Positions 16,572-24,338 of a stretch of DNA of 64,000 nucleotides are shown here, piece after piece. The stretch comes from Veillonella sp. VA137 (GTDB taxonomy: Bacteria; Bacillota; Negativicutes; Veillonellales; Veillonellaceae). The number at the start of each line of letters is the position of its first letter. The stretch's first letter is position 1. The stretch lies in contig NZ_RQVK01000001.1 of NCBI RefSeq assembly GCF_003992015.1, positions 1 through 64,000 on the forward strand, read 5' to 3'. The position numbers and the translations under genes were made by a program. The notes beneath the pieces are model-generated. The model made no database searches, was not told where the DNA came from, and saw only the letters and a program-made list of their open reading frames with translations.

Positions 16572-16734
16572 AGGTGGAGCACGAGAAGGTGCAGGTAGAC
16601 CATTAACAGGTGGAGAGCTTAGAAAGCAACGCCAATTAAGGGCTACAGAGGAAGAATGGCAAATCATTAGAGAGTTTTCTCAAATCTTGAAAAAAGATAA
16701 AGAACGAGCCAAACGGATGTTAGAAGTAAAATAG
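16564..16734 (+). CDS. 56-residue basic protein with a PRGG-x-REGAGR start, copy 2
   Basis: ATG at 16564 and stop TAG at 16732-16734. It begins MPRGGAREGAGRPLTGGE, then RATEEEWQIIREFSQILKK and a Lys/Arg-rich helix. The alignment with copy 1 keeps the head motif and the E-E-W-x-x-(V/I)-(V/I) helix but differs in the middle. The copies are far more diverged than a recent duplication would be, so both have probably been under selection. A small DNA-binding protein is the likeliest reading. Confidence 0.6.
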   Translation: MPRGGAREGAGRPLTGGELRKQRQLRATEEEWQIIREFSQILKKDKERAKRMLEVK

Positions 16735-16791
16735 TTATGAGGACGCTTAGAGATAGGCCTCCTTTTATGTTATATAAAAGATGGTGATGAT

Positions 16792-16983
16792 TTGATAAAA
16801 GCGTATGTAGTAAGAAACGATTCTTGAATAATAGGCTGCTTTAAAGGTCATAGAGATCATCTTGCTAGACTATTATATTTTTTATATAATAAAAACATAA
16901 ATAATAGACAACTGGAAATACATGAGATTGTTTGTTTTAGTATTAAAGAAAATGAATATAAAGAGGGTGTTGCGGTATGTTGA
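16792..16983 (+). pseudogene. Small gene with an in-frame TGA at codon 12
   Basis: A TTG start at 16792 (GGTGATGA upstream) opens MIKAYVVRNDS, then TGA at 16825-16827, then 51 more sense codons (IIGCFKGHRDHLARLLYFLY at first) to TGA at 16981-16983. The final TGA overlaps the next gene's start as ATGTTGA, which is typical of a functional operon pair, so the TGA at codon 12 looks like a nonsense mutation in a formerly coupled gene. I do not recognise the protein. Confidence 0.4.
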
Positions 16984-17177
16984 ACAAACCAATAAATAGT
17001 AAAGATAACATAAAATATGATTATCTTGATGATTTTAAAAACAATCCAGAACAAGTGATAACATGGGAGACAAAAAAAGCCTATTTTGCAAGTGCAGATG
17101 AATTTTGCAGAATGTTAGCTGAAGATAAAGAATATCAAGACTTTCTTGATGCATTATGTAAAAAATTTGGATACTAA
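16977..17177 (+). CDS. 66-residue acidic protein of unknown function
   Basis: Begins MLNKPINSKDNIKYDYLDDF and ends in a helical acidic segment EDKEYQDFLDALCKKFGY. It is mostly hydrophilic with no signal peptide. It overlaps the interrupted upstream gene by 7 bases and is followed immediately by an intrinsic terminator, which supports it as the last gene of a small transcript. The small acidic product next to a damaged partner might be the surviving half of a two-gene module; this is inference. Confidence 0.55.
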   Translation: MLNKPINSKDNIKYDYLDDFKNNPEQVITWETKKAYFASADEFCRMLAEDKEYQDFLDALCKKFGY

Positions 17178-17206
17178 CCACTTACTAAGGTAGGTGGTTT
17201 TTTATT
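17177..17206 (+). terminator. Terminator of the 66-residue gene
   Basis: AACCACTTAC pairs with GTAGGTGGTT around TAAG, followed by T6. The stem is nearly identical to the one at 16227. Confidence 0.88.
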
Positions 17207-17246
17207 ATGAGAAATGGATAATTAAGCCAATTATGGGTTTAAAATA

Positions 17247-17276
17247 TTGTCATTATTACATAAAATACGATATAAT
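17247..17276 (+). promoter_or_regulatory. Promoter of mnmA
   Basis: TTGTCA (17247-17252) and TATAAT (17271-17276) are 18 bases apart. The resulting leader of about 85 bases contains an inverted repeat, ATACATC and GATGTAT, enclosing CAGA/TCTG (about 17314-17346). The leader could therefore fold into one long hairpin just ahead of the ribosome-binding site. No known riboswitch was recognised. Confidence 0.65.
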
Positions 17277-17369
17277 ATAGTGATATGTATAAGTATAATT
17301 TTTTGTTCAATTATACATCTTCAGACTTTCAATCTGTTTTGATGTATCAATTTGATGGTAGGAGATAAT

Positions 17370-18431
17370 ATGGACAAAGTATATGCAGTAGCTATGAGCG
17401 GTGGCGTAGATAGTTCTTTAACCGCTTCAATGTTATTAGAACAAGGGTATAAGGTATTTGGTATTACCTTGCGTTTATGGGTAAGCGACACGGCGGAAGA
17501 TGAAATTCCCCAAGCTGTGGTGGATGCGAAGAAAATGTGCGATTTTCTTGGTATTGAACATCATGTGGTGGATGCGAAAGACATCTTTAAAGACAATGTG
17601 GTAGATTATTTTATCACGGAATATTCCAATGGTCGTACACCGAATCCATGCGTGTTCTGTAATCGCAATATTAAATTCGATTTGTTATTACAACGTGCCT
17701 TATCCTTAGGGGCTACACACATGGTGACAGGTCATTATGCGCAGGTTATGTACAATGAGGCAGCACAGCGGTATGAATTACATAAAGGTGACGATCCAAC
17801 GAAGGATCAAAGTTATGTATTGTACACGTTAACCCAAGATATTTTAAAACATTTAGTCTTTCCTTTGGGGAATCAACCAAAAACGAAAACTCGCGAAATG
17901 GCTCATGAAAAAGAATTGCCTGTATGGGATAAACCAGATAGCTTAGATATCTGTTTCTTGCCGAATCACAATTACCAAGGGTTCATCGAAAAAACATCGA
18001 AATCGAAACCTAAATCAGGGCGTATTGTTCATGAAAATGGTGAGGTGTTAGGTACGCATAATGGATTATATAATTATACAATTGGACAACGTAAGGGCTT
18101 GGGCATTGCGTATGCATACCCTCTCTATGTTGTGAAATTAGATGGCGAAACAAATGAGGTTATCGTTGGTCCTAATGAAAGTTTATTCTCTCGCACCATG
18201 TTGTGTAAAAACTATAACTTCCTAGACGGAGTTGTGCCTACAACATTACAAGCGGAAGGTAAGATTCGGTATGCTGCGAAACCATCACCATGTACTGTTA
18301 CTTTCACAGAGGACGGTACTATGAAAGTTGAATTTACGGAACCACAACGCGCCATTACACCGGGGCAATCTGTCGTATTCTATGAAGGAAGTCGAGTTCT
18401 TGGTGGTGGTGTAATAGATATTGTTTGTTAG
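17370..18431 (+). CDS. mnmA: tRNA-specific 2-thiouridylase MnmA
   Basis: 353 residues from the ATG at 17370, preceded by GTAGGAGATAAT; an ATG six codons upstream lacks a good site. The PP-loop SGGVDSS is near residue 10. The catalytic nucleophile cysteine is in NPCVFCN and the second in LDICFLP. The central and C-terminal beta-barrel domains follow. It makes s2U34 in Lys, Glu and Gln tRNAs using sulfur from a cysteine desulfurase. The mnm5-side methyltransferase is encoded at 40666. It lies 12 bases before lepA. Confidence 0.97.
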   Translation: MDKVYAVAMSGGVDSSLTASMLLEQGYKVFGITLRLWVSDTAEDEIPQAVVDAKKMCDFLGIEHHVVDAKDIFKDNVVDYFITEYSNGRTPNPCVFCNRNIKFDLLLQRALSLGATHMVTGHYAQVMYNEAAQRYELHKGDDPTKDQSYVLYTLTQDILKHLVFPLGNQPKTKTREMAHEKELPVWDKPDSLDICFLPNHNYQGFIEKTSKSKPKSGRIVHENGEVLGTHNGLYNYTIGQRKGLGIAYAYPLYVVKLDGETNEVIVGPNESLFSRTMLCKNYNFLDGVVPTTLQAEGKIRYAAKPSPCTVTFTEDGTMKVEFTEPQRAITPGQSVVFYEGSRVLGGGVIDIVC

Positions 18432-18442
18432 AAAGGGAAGTC

Positions 18443-20242
18443 ATGAGTACATCACATATTCGTAATTTTTGTATCATTGCTCATATTGACCATGGTAAGT
18501 CCACGCTAGCGGATCGTTTAATCGAAGAAACTGGGTCTTTGACGAAACGAGAAATGCAAGCCCAAGTCTTAGACTCCATGGACCTAGAACGGGAACGGGG
18601 CATTACGATTAAAGCCCAATCCGTTCGTTTATTGCACACTGCAAAAGATGGACAAGAATACACATTAAATTTAATCGACACACCGGGTCACGTGGACTTC
18701 AGTTATGAAGTATCCCGTTCCTTGGCAGCTTGCGAAGGAGCCTTGTTGGTGGTGGATGCTGCACAAGGTGTAGAGGCGCAAACTTTGGCCAATGTCTATT
18801 TGGCATTGGAACATGATTTGGAAATCATTCCTGTCATTAATAAAATTGATTTGCCAAGCGCAGATCCTGAACGTGTAAAACGTGAAATCGAAGATGTTAT
18901 CGGCTTAGATGCATCTGACGCTATTTTAGCCAGTGCTAAGTCTGGTATTGGTATACAAGATATTTTAGAGGCTATTGTAGAGAAAATTCCTGCGCCACCA
19001 GATCATTCTGATAAACCAGCACGTGCTTTAATTTTCGACTCTCGCTTTGACTCCTACAAAGGTGCCATTGCTTACGTACGTGTGCAAGAAGGTTCTTTGA
19101 AAGTAAAAGATACCATCCGTATGATGCACAGTTCTAAGGATTTTGAGGTCACTGAATTAGGCGTATTTACACCGCATTTATTACCAGTCCAAGAATTGCC
19201 ATGTGGGTCTGTAGGCTGTGTGGCAGCAAGTATTAAAAACGTTCGTGACTGTCGTGTAGGGGATACGATCACAAAAGCAGATAATCCAGCGGAAGAACCA
19301 TTACCAGGATACCGTAAAGCCGTGTCTATGGTGTATTGTGGTCTTTATCCAACAGATTCTAAAGATTACGAAAACTTGCGGGATGCCTTAGAAAAATTAA
19401 ACCTAAACGACGCTGCTTTAGAATACGAAGCAGAAACATCCTTGGCATTAGGCTTTGGATTCCGTTGCGGTTTCCTTGGATTGTTGCATATGGATGTCAT
19501 CCAAGAACGATTGGAACGTGAGTACAATCTATCCTTGATTACGACGGCTCCAAGTGTAAACTATAAGGTATACAAAACTAATGGGGAAGTCATCGAAGTG
19601 GACAACCCTGCTAAATTACCACCGCCAACTGAAATCGACTATGTAGAGGAGCCATATGTAAAGGCTACCACTATCGTCCCTAAAGATTATGTGGGGGCCA
19701 TTATGGAACTTTCACAGGACAAACGTGGGGAATACATCAGTATGGAATATATTGATGAAAGCCGTGTATCCATCGTGTATCATTTGCCATTAGGGGAAAT
19801 CATTTACGATTACTTTGATAAATTGAAATCTGCTACGAAAGGCTACGCATCCTTGGATTACGAATTGATTGGCTACCAACAATCTCCAATGGTAAAAATG
19901 GATATCTTATTAAATGGAGATCCTGTAGATGCCTTAAGTATTATCGTTCATAAAGATCGCGCTCAATTACGTGGCCGTGCCCTTGCTGAGAAATTGAAAG
20001 AATTGATTCCTCGTCAAAACTTTGAAATTCCAATCCAAGCGGCAGTGGGGACAAAAATTGTGGCTCGTGAAACGGTAAAAGCATGGCGTAAAGACGTATT
20101 GGCAAAATGTTATGGCGGTGATATTTCCCGTAAACGTAAATTGCTAGAAAAACAAAAAGAAGGTAAAAAACGTATGAAAGCCGTAGGGTCTGTAGAGATT
20201 CCACAAGAGGCATTCATGGCGATTTTGAAAGTAGAAAACTAA
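18443..20242 (+). CDS. lepA: Elongation factor 4 (LepA)
   Basis: 599 residues from the ATG at 18443 (GAAAGGGA site). An earlier in-frame start would overlap mnmA. GTPase motifs: G1 AHIDHGKS, G3 DTPGHVDF, G4 [11 protein letters not shown]-like domains II, III and V follow. The LepA-specific C-terminal domain ends [16 protein letters not shown]. LepA acts on the ribosome during initiation and elongation stress. The stop overlaps the hemW start (TAATG). Confidence 0.97.
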   Translation: MSTSHIRNFCIIAHIDHGKSTLADRLIEETGSLTKREMQAQVLDSMDLERERGITIKAQSVRLLHTAKDGQEYTLNLIDTPGHVDFSYEVSRSLAACEGALLVVDAAQGVEAQTLANVYLALEHDLEIIPVINKIDLPSADPERVKREIEDVIGLDASDAILASAKSGIGIQDILEAIVEKIPAPPDHSDKPARALIFDSRFDSYKGAIAYVRVQEGSLKVKDTIRMMHSSKDFEVTELGVFTPHLLPVQELPCGSVGCVAASIKNVRDCRVGDTITKADNPAEEPLPGYRKAVSMVYCGLYPTDSKDYENLRDALEKLNLNDAALEYEAETSLALGFGFRCGFLGLLHMDVIQERLEREYNLSLITTAPSVNYKVYKTNGEVIEVDNPAKLPPPTEIDYVEEPYVKATTIVPKDYVGAIMELSQDKRGEYISMEYIDESRVSIVYHLPLGEIIYDYFDKLKSATKGYASLDYELIGYQQSPMVKMDILLNGDPVDALSIIVHKDRAQLRGRALAEKLKELIPRQNFEIPIQAAVGTKIVARETVKAWRKDVLAKCYGGDISRKRKLLEKQKEGKKRMKAVGSVEIPQEAFMAILKVEN

Positions 20243-21402
20243 TGAATACAACTCGTATTCCAGTAGGCGACAGGGGAATGTATATCCACATTCCCTTTTG
20301 CCGTCAAAAGTGTACCTACTGTGATTTTCCTTCGTACCAAGGATTAGAAGACTATTTTGATGTGTATGCCTATGCGTTGCGCCAAGAGATTGAATCTAGT
20401 CAATCCCTGTTGGGGACAGAGCCCTTCGATACGATTTACTTCGGCGGTGGCACACCGACTGTGTTGTCCATTAAGGAATTGAATCGTATATTAGAGACAG
20501 TGTATAAAATATATACGATCAGTAGCGATGTGGAAATTACCATAGAGGCTAACCCTGGTGAAGTAGACACACAATACTTGCGACACTTATATGAGCTTGG
20601 CATCAACCGTATCAGTTTCGGTGTGCAAACGTTTCGTGATGACCATTTGCGTGTATTGCACCGAACTCATACGGCAAAGATGGCACAGCAAGCTGTATTA
20701 GATGCCTATGAGGTAGGGTTTCGTAATATTAGCATTGATCAGATCTATGGATTACCACAACAAACATTGGAAGATATTTCTTATAATCTAGAAGTCATTC
20801 AGTCTTTGCCGATTAGCCATATCTCAATCTATGGCCTGCAAGTGGAACCTAGTACCTTATTACATCGCCAAGTCATGGATCATTCGGTTATATTACCGTC
20901 TGAAGATATATGCGAACAGATGTACGACTGCCTTGTAGAAGGGTTAAAAAAACAGATGTTCGATAGATATGAAATTGCTAGTTTTGGTAAAGATGGGGCT
21001 TTCAGTCGTCATAATATCAAATACTGGCATGGCGCTGATTACATCGGCTTTGGTGCTGGTGCCCATTCCTTTGTGGGGAATCGGCGCTTTCAGAATACTC
21101 CTTACGTGGTGCCTTACATCCATAAGATTGAAATGGGTGAAAGTCCTTGCATAGAAGAAGAAATGATTACTAGTCCTCGTGACTATGAAGATTTTTGCTT
21201 TCTTGCATTGCGCACAAAGTGGGGGTTAGTACCTAGTTTATTTGAAAGTCGATTTAATCTAGACTTTCACAATATATATGGATCTATTGTAATAGATCTA
21301 ATACGTAAACAATTGCTTGTTTATGAAGATGATGCATATCGTCTCACTAAGGAAGGGGCCAAGCACGGCAATTATGTGTTTAGTCAGTTCCTTACGTCCT
21401 AA
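20242..21402 (+). CDS. hemW: Radical SAM heme chaperone HemW
   Basis: 386 residues. The radical-SAM motif CRQKCTYC is at 20-27 (C-x3-C-x2-C). GGGTPT is the SAM-binding loop, and a C-terminal HemN_C-type domain follows. The fourth cysteine pattern of true coproporphyrinogen III dehydrogenase is missing, which points to HemW, a heme-insertion chaperone, rather than HemN. It is translationally coupled to lepA, a pairing frequently seen in Firmicutes. Confidence 0.9.
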   Translation: MNTTRIPVGDRGMYIHIPFCRQKCTYCDFPSYQGLEDYFDVYAYALRQEIESSQSLLGTEPFDTIYFGGGTPTVLSIKELNRILETVYKIYTISSDVEITIEANPGEVDTQYLRHLYELGINRISFGVQTFRDDHLRVLHRTHTAKMAQQAVLDAYEVGFRNISIDQIYGLPQQTLEDISYNLEVIQSLPISHISIYGLQVEPSTLLHRQVMDHSVILPSEDICEQMYDCLVEGLKKQMFDRYEIASFGKDGAFSRHNIKYWHGADYIGFGAGAHSFVGNRRFQNTPYVVPYIHKIEMGESPCIEEEMITSPRDYEDFCFLALRTKWGLVPSLFESRFNLDFHNIYGSIVIDLIRKQLLVYEDDAYRLTKEGAKHGNYVFSQFLTS

Positions 21403-21442
21403 GTAGGAATGTACGCCCATACAGTTAATTTAGGAGAGTTTT

Positions 21443-22033
21443 ATGAAAACAGCAGTTATTTTACATGCCTTATTCAGTGAGTTCACATACGAACAAATGG
21501 AGACAATTTTTAGCCTAGCGAAAGAACATAATGGAAAGTTCCGTATCGTTCCTACAGGCATTCAAATTTATGACATTACAAAAGAACAAAAGGAAGCCAT
21601 CTTGGAACACTTACCAGATGGAGTGGTGCAAGTACAACATAAATCGGTGAACTCCATCGTGGCATGCCGAGGTACAGATGGATGTAGCCATGCCTTTATG
21701 GAAACCATTCCGATGGCGACCATGGTAGACCAAAAACACTACGGCAAAGATATGCCGAACAAAATTCGCATCGGCATCAGTGGTTGCCCTCGATGCTGCG
21801 CTGAATCCATGATTAAAGATATCGGCCTAGTGGGAAAACCAAATGGCTTTACCTTAGTAGCAGGTGGCACAAGCGGCGCCTTACCTCGAAAAGCAATTAC
21901 CTTGCTAGAAGGATTATCCCCTGAAGAAGCAGAACAGAAAATCTCAGAGCTCTTAGAATGGTATAGCACCAATGCGAAGCCAAAAGAGAAGTTTGAGCAT
22001 GTGTTACAACGATTGGGGAATCCCTTCAAATAG
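21443..22033 (+). CDS. Small nitrite/sulfite reductase-like siroheme Fe-S protein
   Basis: 196 residues. The N-terminal ferredoxin-like half domain (1-65) is followed by the siroheme/4Fe-4S cysteine set: Cys75-x5-Cys81 and Cys115-x3-Cys119 (ACRGTDGC and GCPRCC). It is about one third the length of a full nitrite or sulfite reductase, so it carries a single repeat. Such short forms are annotated as NirA/DsrC-neighbour-like proteins and their substrate is unknown. AGGAGAG precedes the ATG. It stands alone after hemW with a 40-base gap. Confidence 0.75.
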   Translation: MKTAVILHALFSEFTYEQMETIFSLAKEHNGKFRIVPTGIQIYDITKEQKEAILEHLPDGVVQVQHKSVNSIVACRGTDGCSHAFMETIPMATMVDQKHYGKDMPNKIRIGISGCPRCCAESMIKDIGLVGKPNGFTLVAGGTSGALPRKAITLLEGLSPEEAEQKISELLEWYSTNAKPKEKFEHVLQRLGNPFK

Positions 22034-22049
22034 TCACTTGTTCTGTTAT

Positions 22050-22195
22050 GTAGCCTGTGGCTAATTAAACTGAATATACTAAAAGGAAGAGCACGGTATA
22101 CTCCTCACAAACGGTATTTCATAATGTTTGTTCGGAGCACACCGTGCTCTTCTAGTGTTTGTGTAATTTAGTTGGTAAGATTCGCCACAGGCTAC
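22050..22195. repeat. Nested palindromic element, 146 bp
   Basis: The outer arms GTAGCCTGTGGC (22050-22061) and GCCACAGGCTAC (22184-22195) are a perfect 12-bp inverted repeat. Inside, GAAGAGCACGGT (22086-22097) and ACCGTGCTCTTC (22141-22152) form another perfect 12-bp stem, which itself encloses ACTCC/GGAG and ACAAAC/GTTTGT pairs. It lies between convergent genes. No T-run follows either stem, so it is not a classic terminator, though it may stop or stabilise transcripts. A related hairpin is at 23015. Confidence 0.85.
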
Positions 22196-22226
22196 TACGC
22201 TTAACTTCGTTCCTAATGGGAATAGA

Positions 22227-22589
22227 TTAGTACTTAATGGTTTTGTAATACACGCCAGCTTTAGGGTTGGTAATCCTTAGTTTTAATGGTGCATCGTCCT
22301 TGATGAGGTATAATGTGTCTTCTTCTAATCCAGTCCACTCAAGTGTAACTGAAGTTTCACCCGTTGTAATACCTAGTTCAGTCAACGGTGGAATGTAGAG
22401 AAGACGCATTGTATTTGGTAACAGTGTACTACTTTTTTTGATGAACTGTAATTGGTCTCCGTGTTTTACATAGTCCAATATATGTTCTAATTCGTTATGA
22501 TGCTCCTCATTGATTAACTCATGAACCTGTGCGTGCTCGACATGTATAAAATTCTTAATCTCATCACGTTGTAATACAATAAATTTCAT
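22227..22589 (-). CDS. Conserved-looking hypothetical protein, 120 residues
   Basis: The ATG at 22589 is preceded on the - strand by AAAGGAAAGGTAG, a good ribosome-binding site. The N-terminal half is rich in His, Glu and Asn (MKFIVLQRDEIKNFIHVEH, then an EEHHNELEHI segment). The C-terminal half has alternating beta-type stretches (TSVTLEWTGL, LKLRITNPKAGVYY). There is no signal peptide and no recognised motif. It stands alone between the nested palindrome and the repeat region. Function unknown. Confidence 0.65.
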   Translation of the reverse strand: MKFIVLQRDEIKNFIHVEHAQVHELINEEHHNELEHILDYVKHGDQLQFIKKSSTLLPNTMRLLYIPPLTELGITTGETSVTLEWTGLEEDTLYLIKDDAPLKLRITNPKAGVYYKTIKY

Positions 22590-22747
22590 ATACTACCTTT
22601 CCTTTACAGAAATCATTAATATAAAATTAGACTAAGCTATGGTCTATTAGTTTCCTAAACTTAATAACTCAATTGTTATATCTTTATAATCTTAATAACA
22701 TTATACTATCATTTCTATGCCGAGACAATTTGAAAGGACAAATAACA

Positions 22748-22880
22748 CCATCCCACCCAAACGTCATTCCGAGTGGATGTGTTAGTGAGGTGTGTCATGC
22801 AAAAAGGATTCTGTGTATTGATAACTTGTATGTCAGGGTTCTAGAAAAATTATGATAATGCTAGAAGTATGTTGCATTCT
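22748..22880. repeat. Tandem repeat unit A (about 133 bp)
   Basis: Aligns along its length with 22898-23030. Shared stretches include CCGAGTGGATG, then GAGGT-x-TGTCAT, ACTTGTATGTCA and AATTATGAT. Unit A ends AGAAGTATGTTGCATTCTT, as if the hairpin that follows unit B had been excised or never acquired here. Confidence 0.75.
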
Positions 22881-22897
22881 TTTGTTATGAAAATTAA

Positions 22898-23030
22898 GCC
22901 ATCTCACCAAACGCCACCCCGAGTGGATGCGTTGGCGAGGTATGTCATATAAAAGGGATCCTGTATTTTGATGACTTGTATGTCACGGGTTTTAGATTAA
23001 TTATGATATTACTAGAAGAATGCGACATAC
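22898..23030. repeat. Tandem repeat unit B (about 133 bp)
   Basis: Second unit, starting CCATCTCACCAAACGCCACC. It contains a small hairpin, AACGCCAC with GTGGATGCGTT around CCCGA. The same position in unit A is AACGTCATTCCGAGTGGATGTGTT-like, with some compensatory-looking changes. The unit runs directly into the large hairpin at 23015. Confidence 0.75.
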
Positions 23031-23084
23031 TCCGGAGCAAACCTACCGTAGGATCAGTTTCTGGAGGAGTGTGTCGCATTCTTC
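23015..23084. repeat. Large palindromic hairpin, sibling of the element at 22086
   Basis: The arms GAAGAATGCGACAYACTCC (23015-23032) and their complement (23067-23084) give an 18-bp stem with a single T-G wobble. Inside are AAAC and GTTT and a small CCTAC/GTAGG hairpin. The order ACTCC, 4-5 bases, AAAC, loop, GTTT, 4-5 bases, GGAG is shared with 22098-22140, although the outer stem sequences are completely different. Confidence 0.8.
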
Positions 23085-23229
23085 CCTTTATAAAATTGAT
23101 GGTATATAGATTGACATACAAGAGACCATAAAGATTTATTTAGTATGACATACTTCACCAAACCAGACAATCAAAAAGTTTGTTTTTTTGACTAATACGG
23201 TATTTACTGAACTTTCACCAATTTTTCAC

Positions 23230-23257
23230 TTGACATATGTTGTAAATGTGATACTAT
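23230..23257 (+). promoter_or_regulatory. Promoter of the hrcA-dnaK operon
   Basis: A perfect TTGACA (23230-23235) and TACTAT (23252-23257) are 16 bases apart, immediately upstream of CIRCE. Transcription would begin near 23264-23270, at the edge of the operator. Confidence 0.75.
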
Positions 23258-23268
23258 ATATCTTGTAG

Positions 23269-23295
23269 TTAGCACTCAACCTTAGTGAGTGCTAA
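23269..23295 (+). promoter_or_regulatory. CIRCE operator (HrcA binding site)
   Basis: TTAGCACTC, nine bases, GAGTGCTAA: a perfect match to the CIRCE inverted repeat, placed between the promoter and the hrcA start. HrcA, encoded immediately downstream, represses here, and heat titrates GroEL away from HrcA. The whole operon to mtaB may therefore be heat-inducible. Confidence 0.97.
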
Positions 23296-23313
23296 TAATA
23301 ACGAGGTGATACT

Positions 23314-24318
23314 ATGGATGAAAGGAAAGAGCGCATTCTGCGTGCTATCATTCAAGATTACATTAAAACAGCGGAACCGGTTGGTTCTCGTACAATCGCA
23401 AAGAATTATGATTTAGGTATCAGTCCTGCGACGGTACGAAATGAAATGGCTGATTTAGAAGATCTTGGCTTTCTTGAACAACCTCATACATCAGCAGGTC
23501 GGATTCCTTCCGCTAAGGGATATCAATATTATGTGGATACCCTACAAGGATTTGAAGATGATGCAGCTGAAGATATTCCTGTAATTCGAGAGTTATGGCA
23601 GGCTCATCAACAAGAACTAGATGATTTTTTCGTGGAAATAGCAAAGTTGATTTCTCGAATCAGTCACAATGTGAGTATGTTTTTAGCTCCCGCCCATGAT
23701 TCATCAACTATAACCTATATTCATGTTCTTCCTATTGATGAACATAGAGCCGTTATGGTAGTGGTAACGAATACAGGTGCTTTGGATAATGAGCCAATAT
23801 ATTTTACGGAACCTATTAATACAGAAGAATTAGCTATGCATGCGCATCGATTCAATAGTGTACTTCATGATGTGTCTATTCAGGATATTACCCGAGAAAA
23901 CTTAGATAAAATGCGGGTAACTTTAGATCTACAAGATACAACGTATGTCATTTTCTGCGACACACTATATCGAGCCATTGCTAAGAGAAAATTATTCTAC
24001 ACAATAGGAACTACATCCTTATTAGAACAACCAGAGTTTAACGATATTAAGAGGGCTCAGCCACTGTTAGCCTTACTGGAACAACAAGATGAGTTAACTC
24101 AATTATTAACACCAAACTCTAGTAGTCCTATAGATGTAAAAATAGGTCACTCTAATGAACTAGTAAAAGATATCAGCGTCATCCAAGCAAGCTTCAATGT
24201 TCCTCATCAAGTAGGTACCCTCGCTATTGTAGGGCCTACACGAATGGAATATGGACGTATTATGGGTATTCTTGCATATATAAATAAGTGCATGGAAGAA
24301 TTACAAAGGAAACAATAA
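23314..24318 (+). CDS. hrcA: Heat-inducible transcription repressor HrcA
   Basis: 334 residues. The N-terminal winged helix (1-75) contains DYIKTAEPVGSRTIAK and the recognition segment ISPATVRNEMADLEDLGFLEQPHTSAGRIP, of which the SPATVRNEMADLE core is nearly invariant in HrcA. The dimerisation and GAF-like domains follow, ending VGPTRMEYGRIMGILAYI. It binds CIRCE, located 18 bases before its own ATG, giving autoregulation. Confidence 0.97.
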   Translation: MDERKERILRAIIQDYIKTAEPVGSRTIAKNYDLGISPATVRNEMADLEDLGFLEQPHTSAGRIPSAKGYQYYVDTLQGFEDDAAEDIPVIRELWQAHQQELDDFFVEIAKLISRISHNVSMFLAPAHDSSTITYIHVLPIDEHRAVMVVVTNTGALDNEPIYFTEPINTEELAMHAHRFNSVLHDVSIQDITRENLDKMRVTLDLQDTTYVIFCDTLYRAIAKRKLFYTIGTTSLLEQPEFNDIKRAQPLLALLEQQDELTQLLTPNSSSPIDVKIGHSNELVKDISVIQASFNVPHQVGTLAIVGPTRMEYGRIMGILAYINKCMEELQRKQ

Positions 24319-24338
24319 CTATTGTAAAGAGGTGAAGT

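Larger units (their letters stand above)
22590..23313. other. 724-base gene-free region with repeats, a large hairpin and the heat-shock promoter
   Basis: No convincing gene was seen in either direction. It contains a pair of about 133-base tandem direct repeats (22748 and 22898), a perfect-stem hairpin (23015-23084), a short third repeat-like fragment (about 23145-23165, GACATACTTCACCAAACC), and the hrcA promoter with CIRCE. A 60-codon + strand frame at 22673 runs through the repeats without a good start site and was not called. Confidence 0.7.

Noticed and set aside
16825-16827. TGA read as selenocysteine
   Set aside because: No SECIS-like hairpin was seen and the surrounding gene resembles no selenoprotein; a nonsense mutation is simpler.
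20242-21402. Anaerobic coproporphyrinogen III oxidase HemN
   Set aside because: Only the C-x3-C-x2-C set without the extra Cys of HemN, a shorter N-terminus, and coupling to lepA, all favouring HemW.
22673-22855. A 60-codon + strand frame in the gene-free region
   Set aside because: It lies mostly in repeat unit A, has no start site, and is not maintained in repeat unit B.
22748-23030. A CRISPR array
   Set aside because: Only two long imperfect units with no short identical repeats or unique spacers, and no cas genes nearby.
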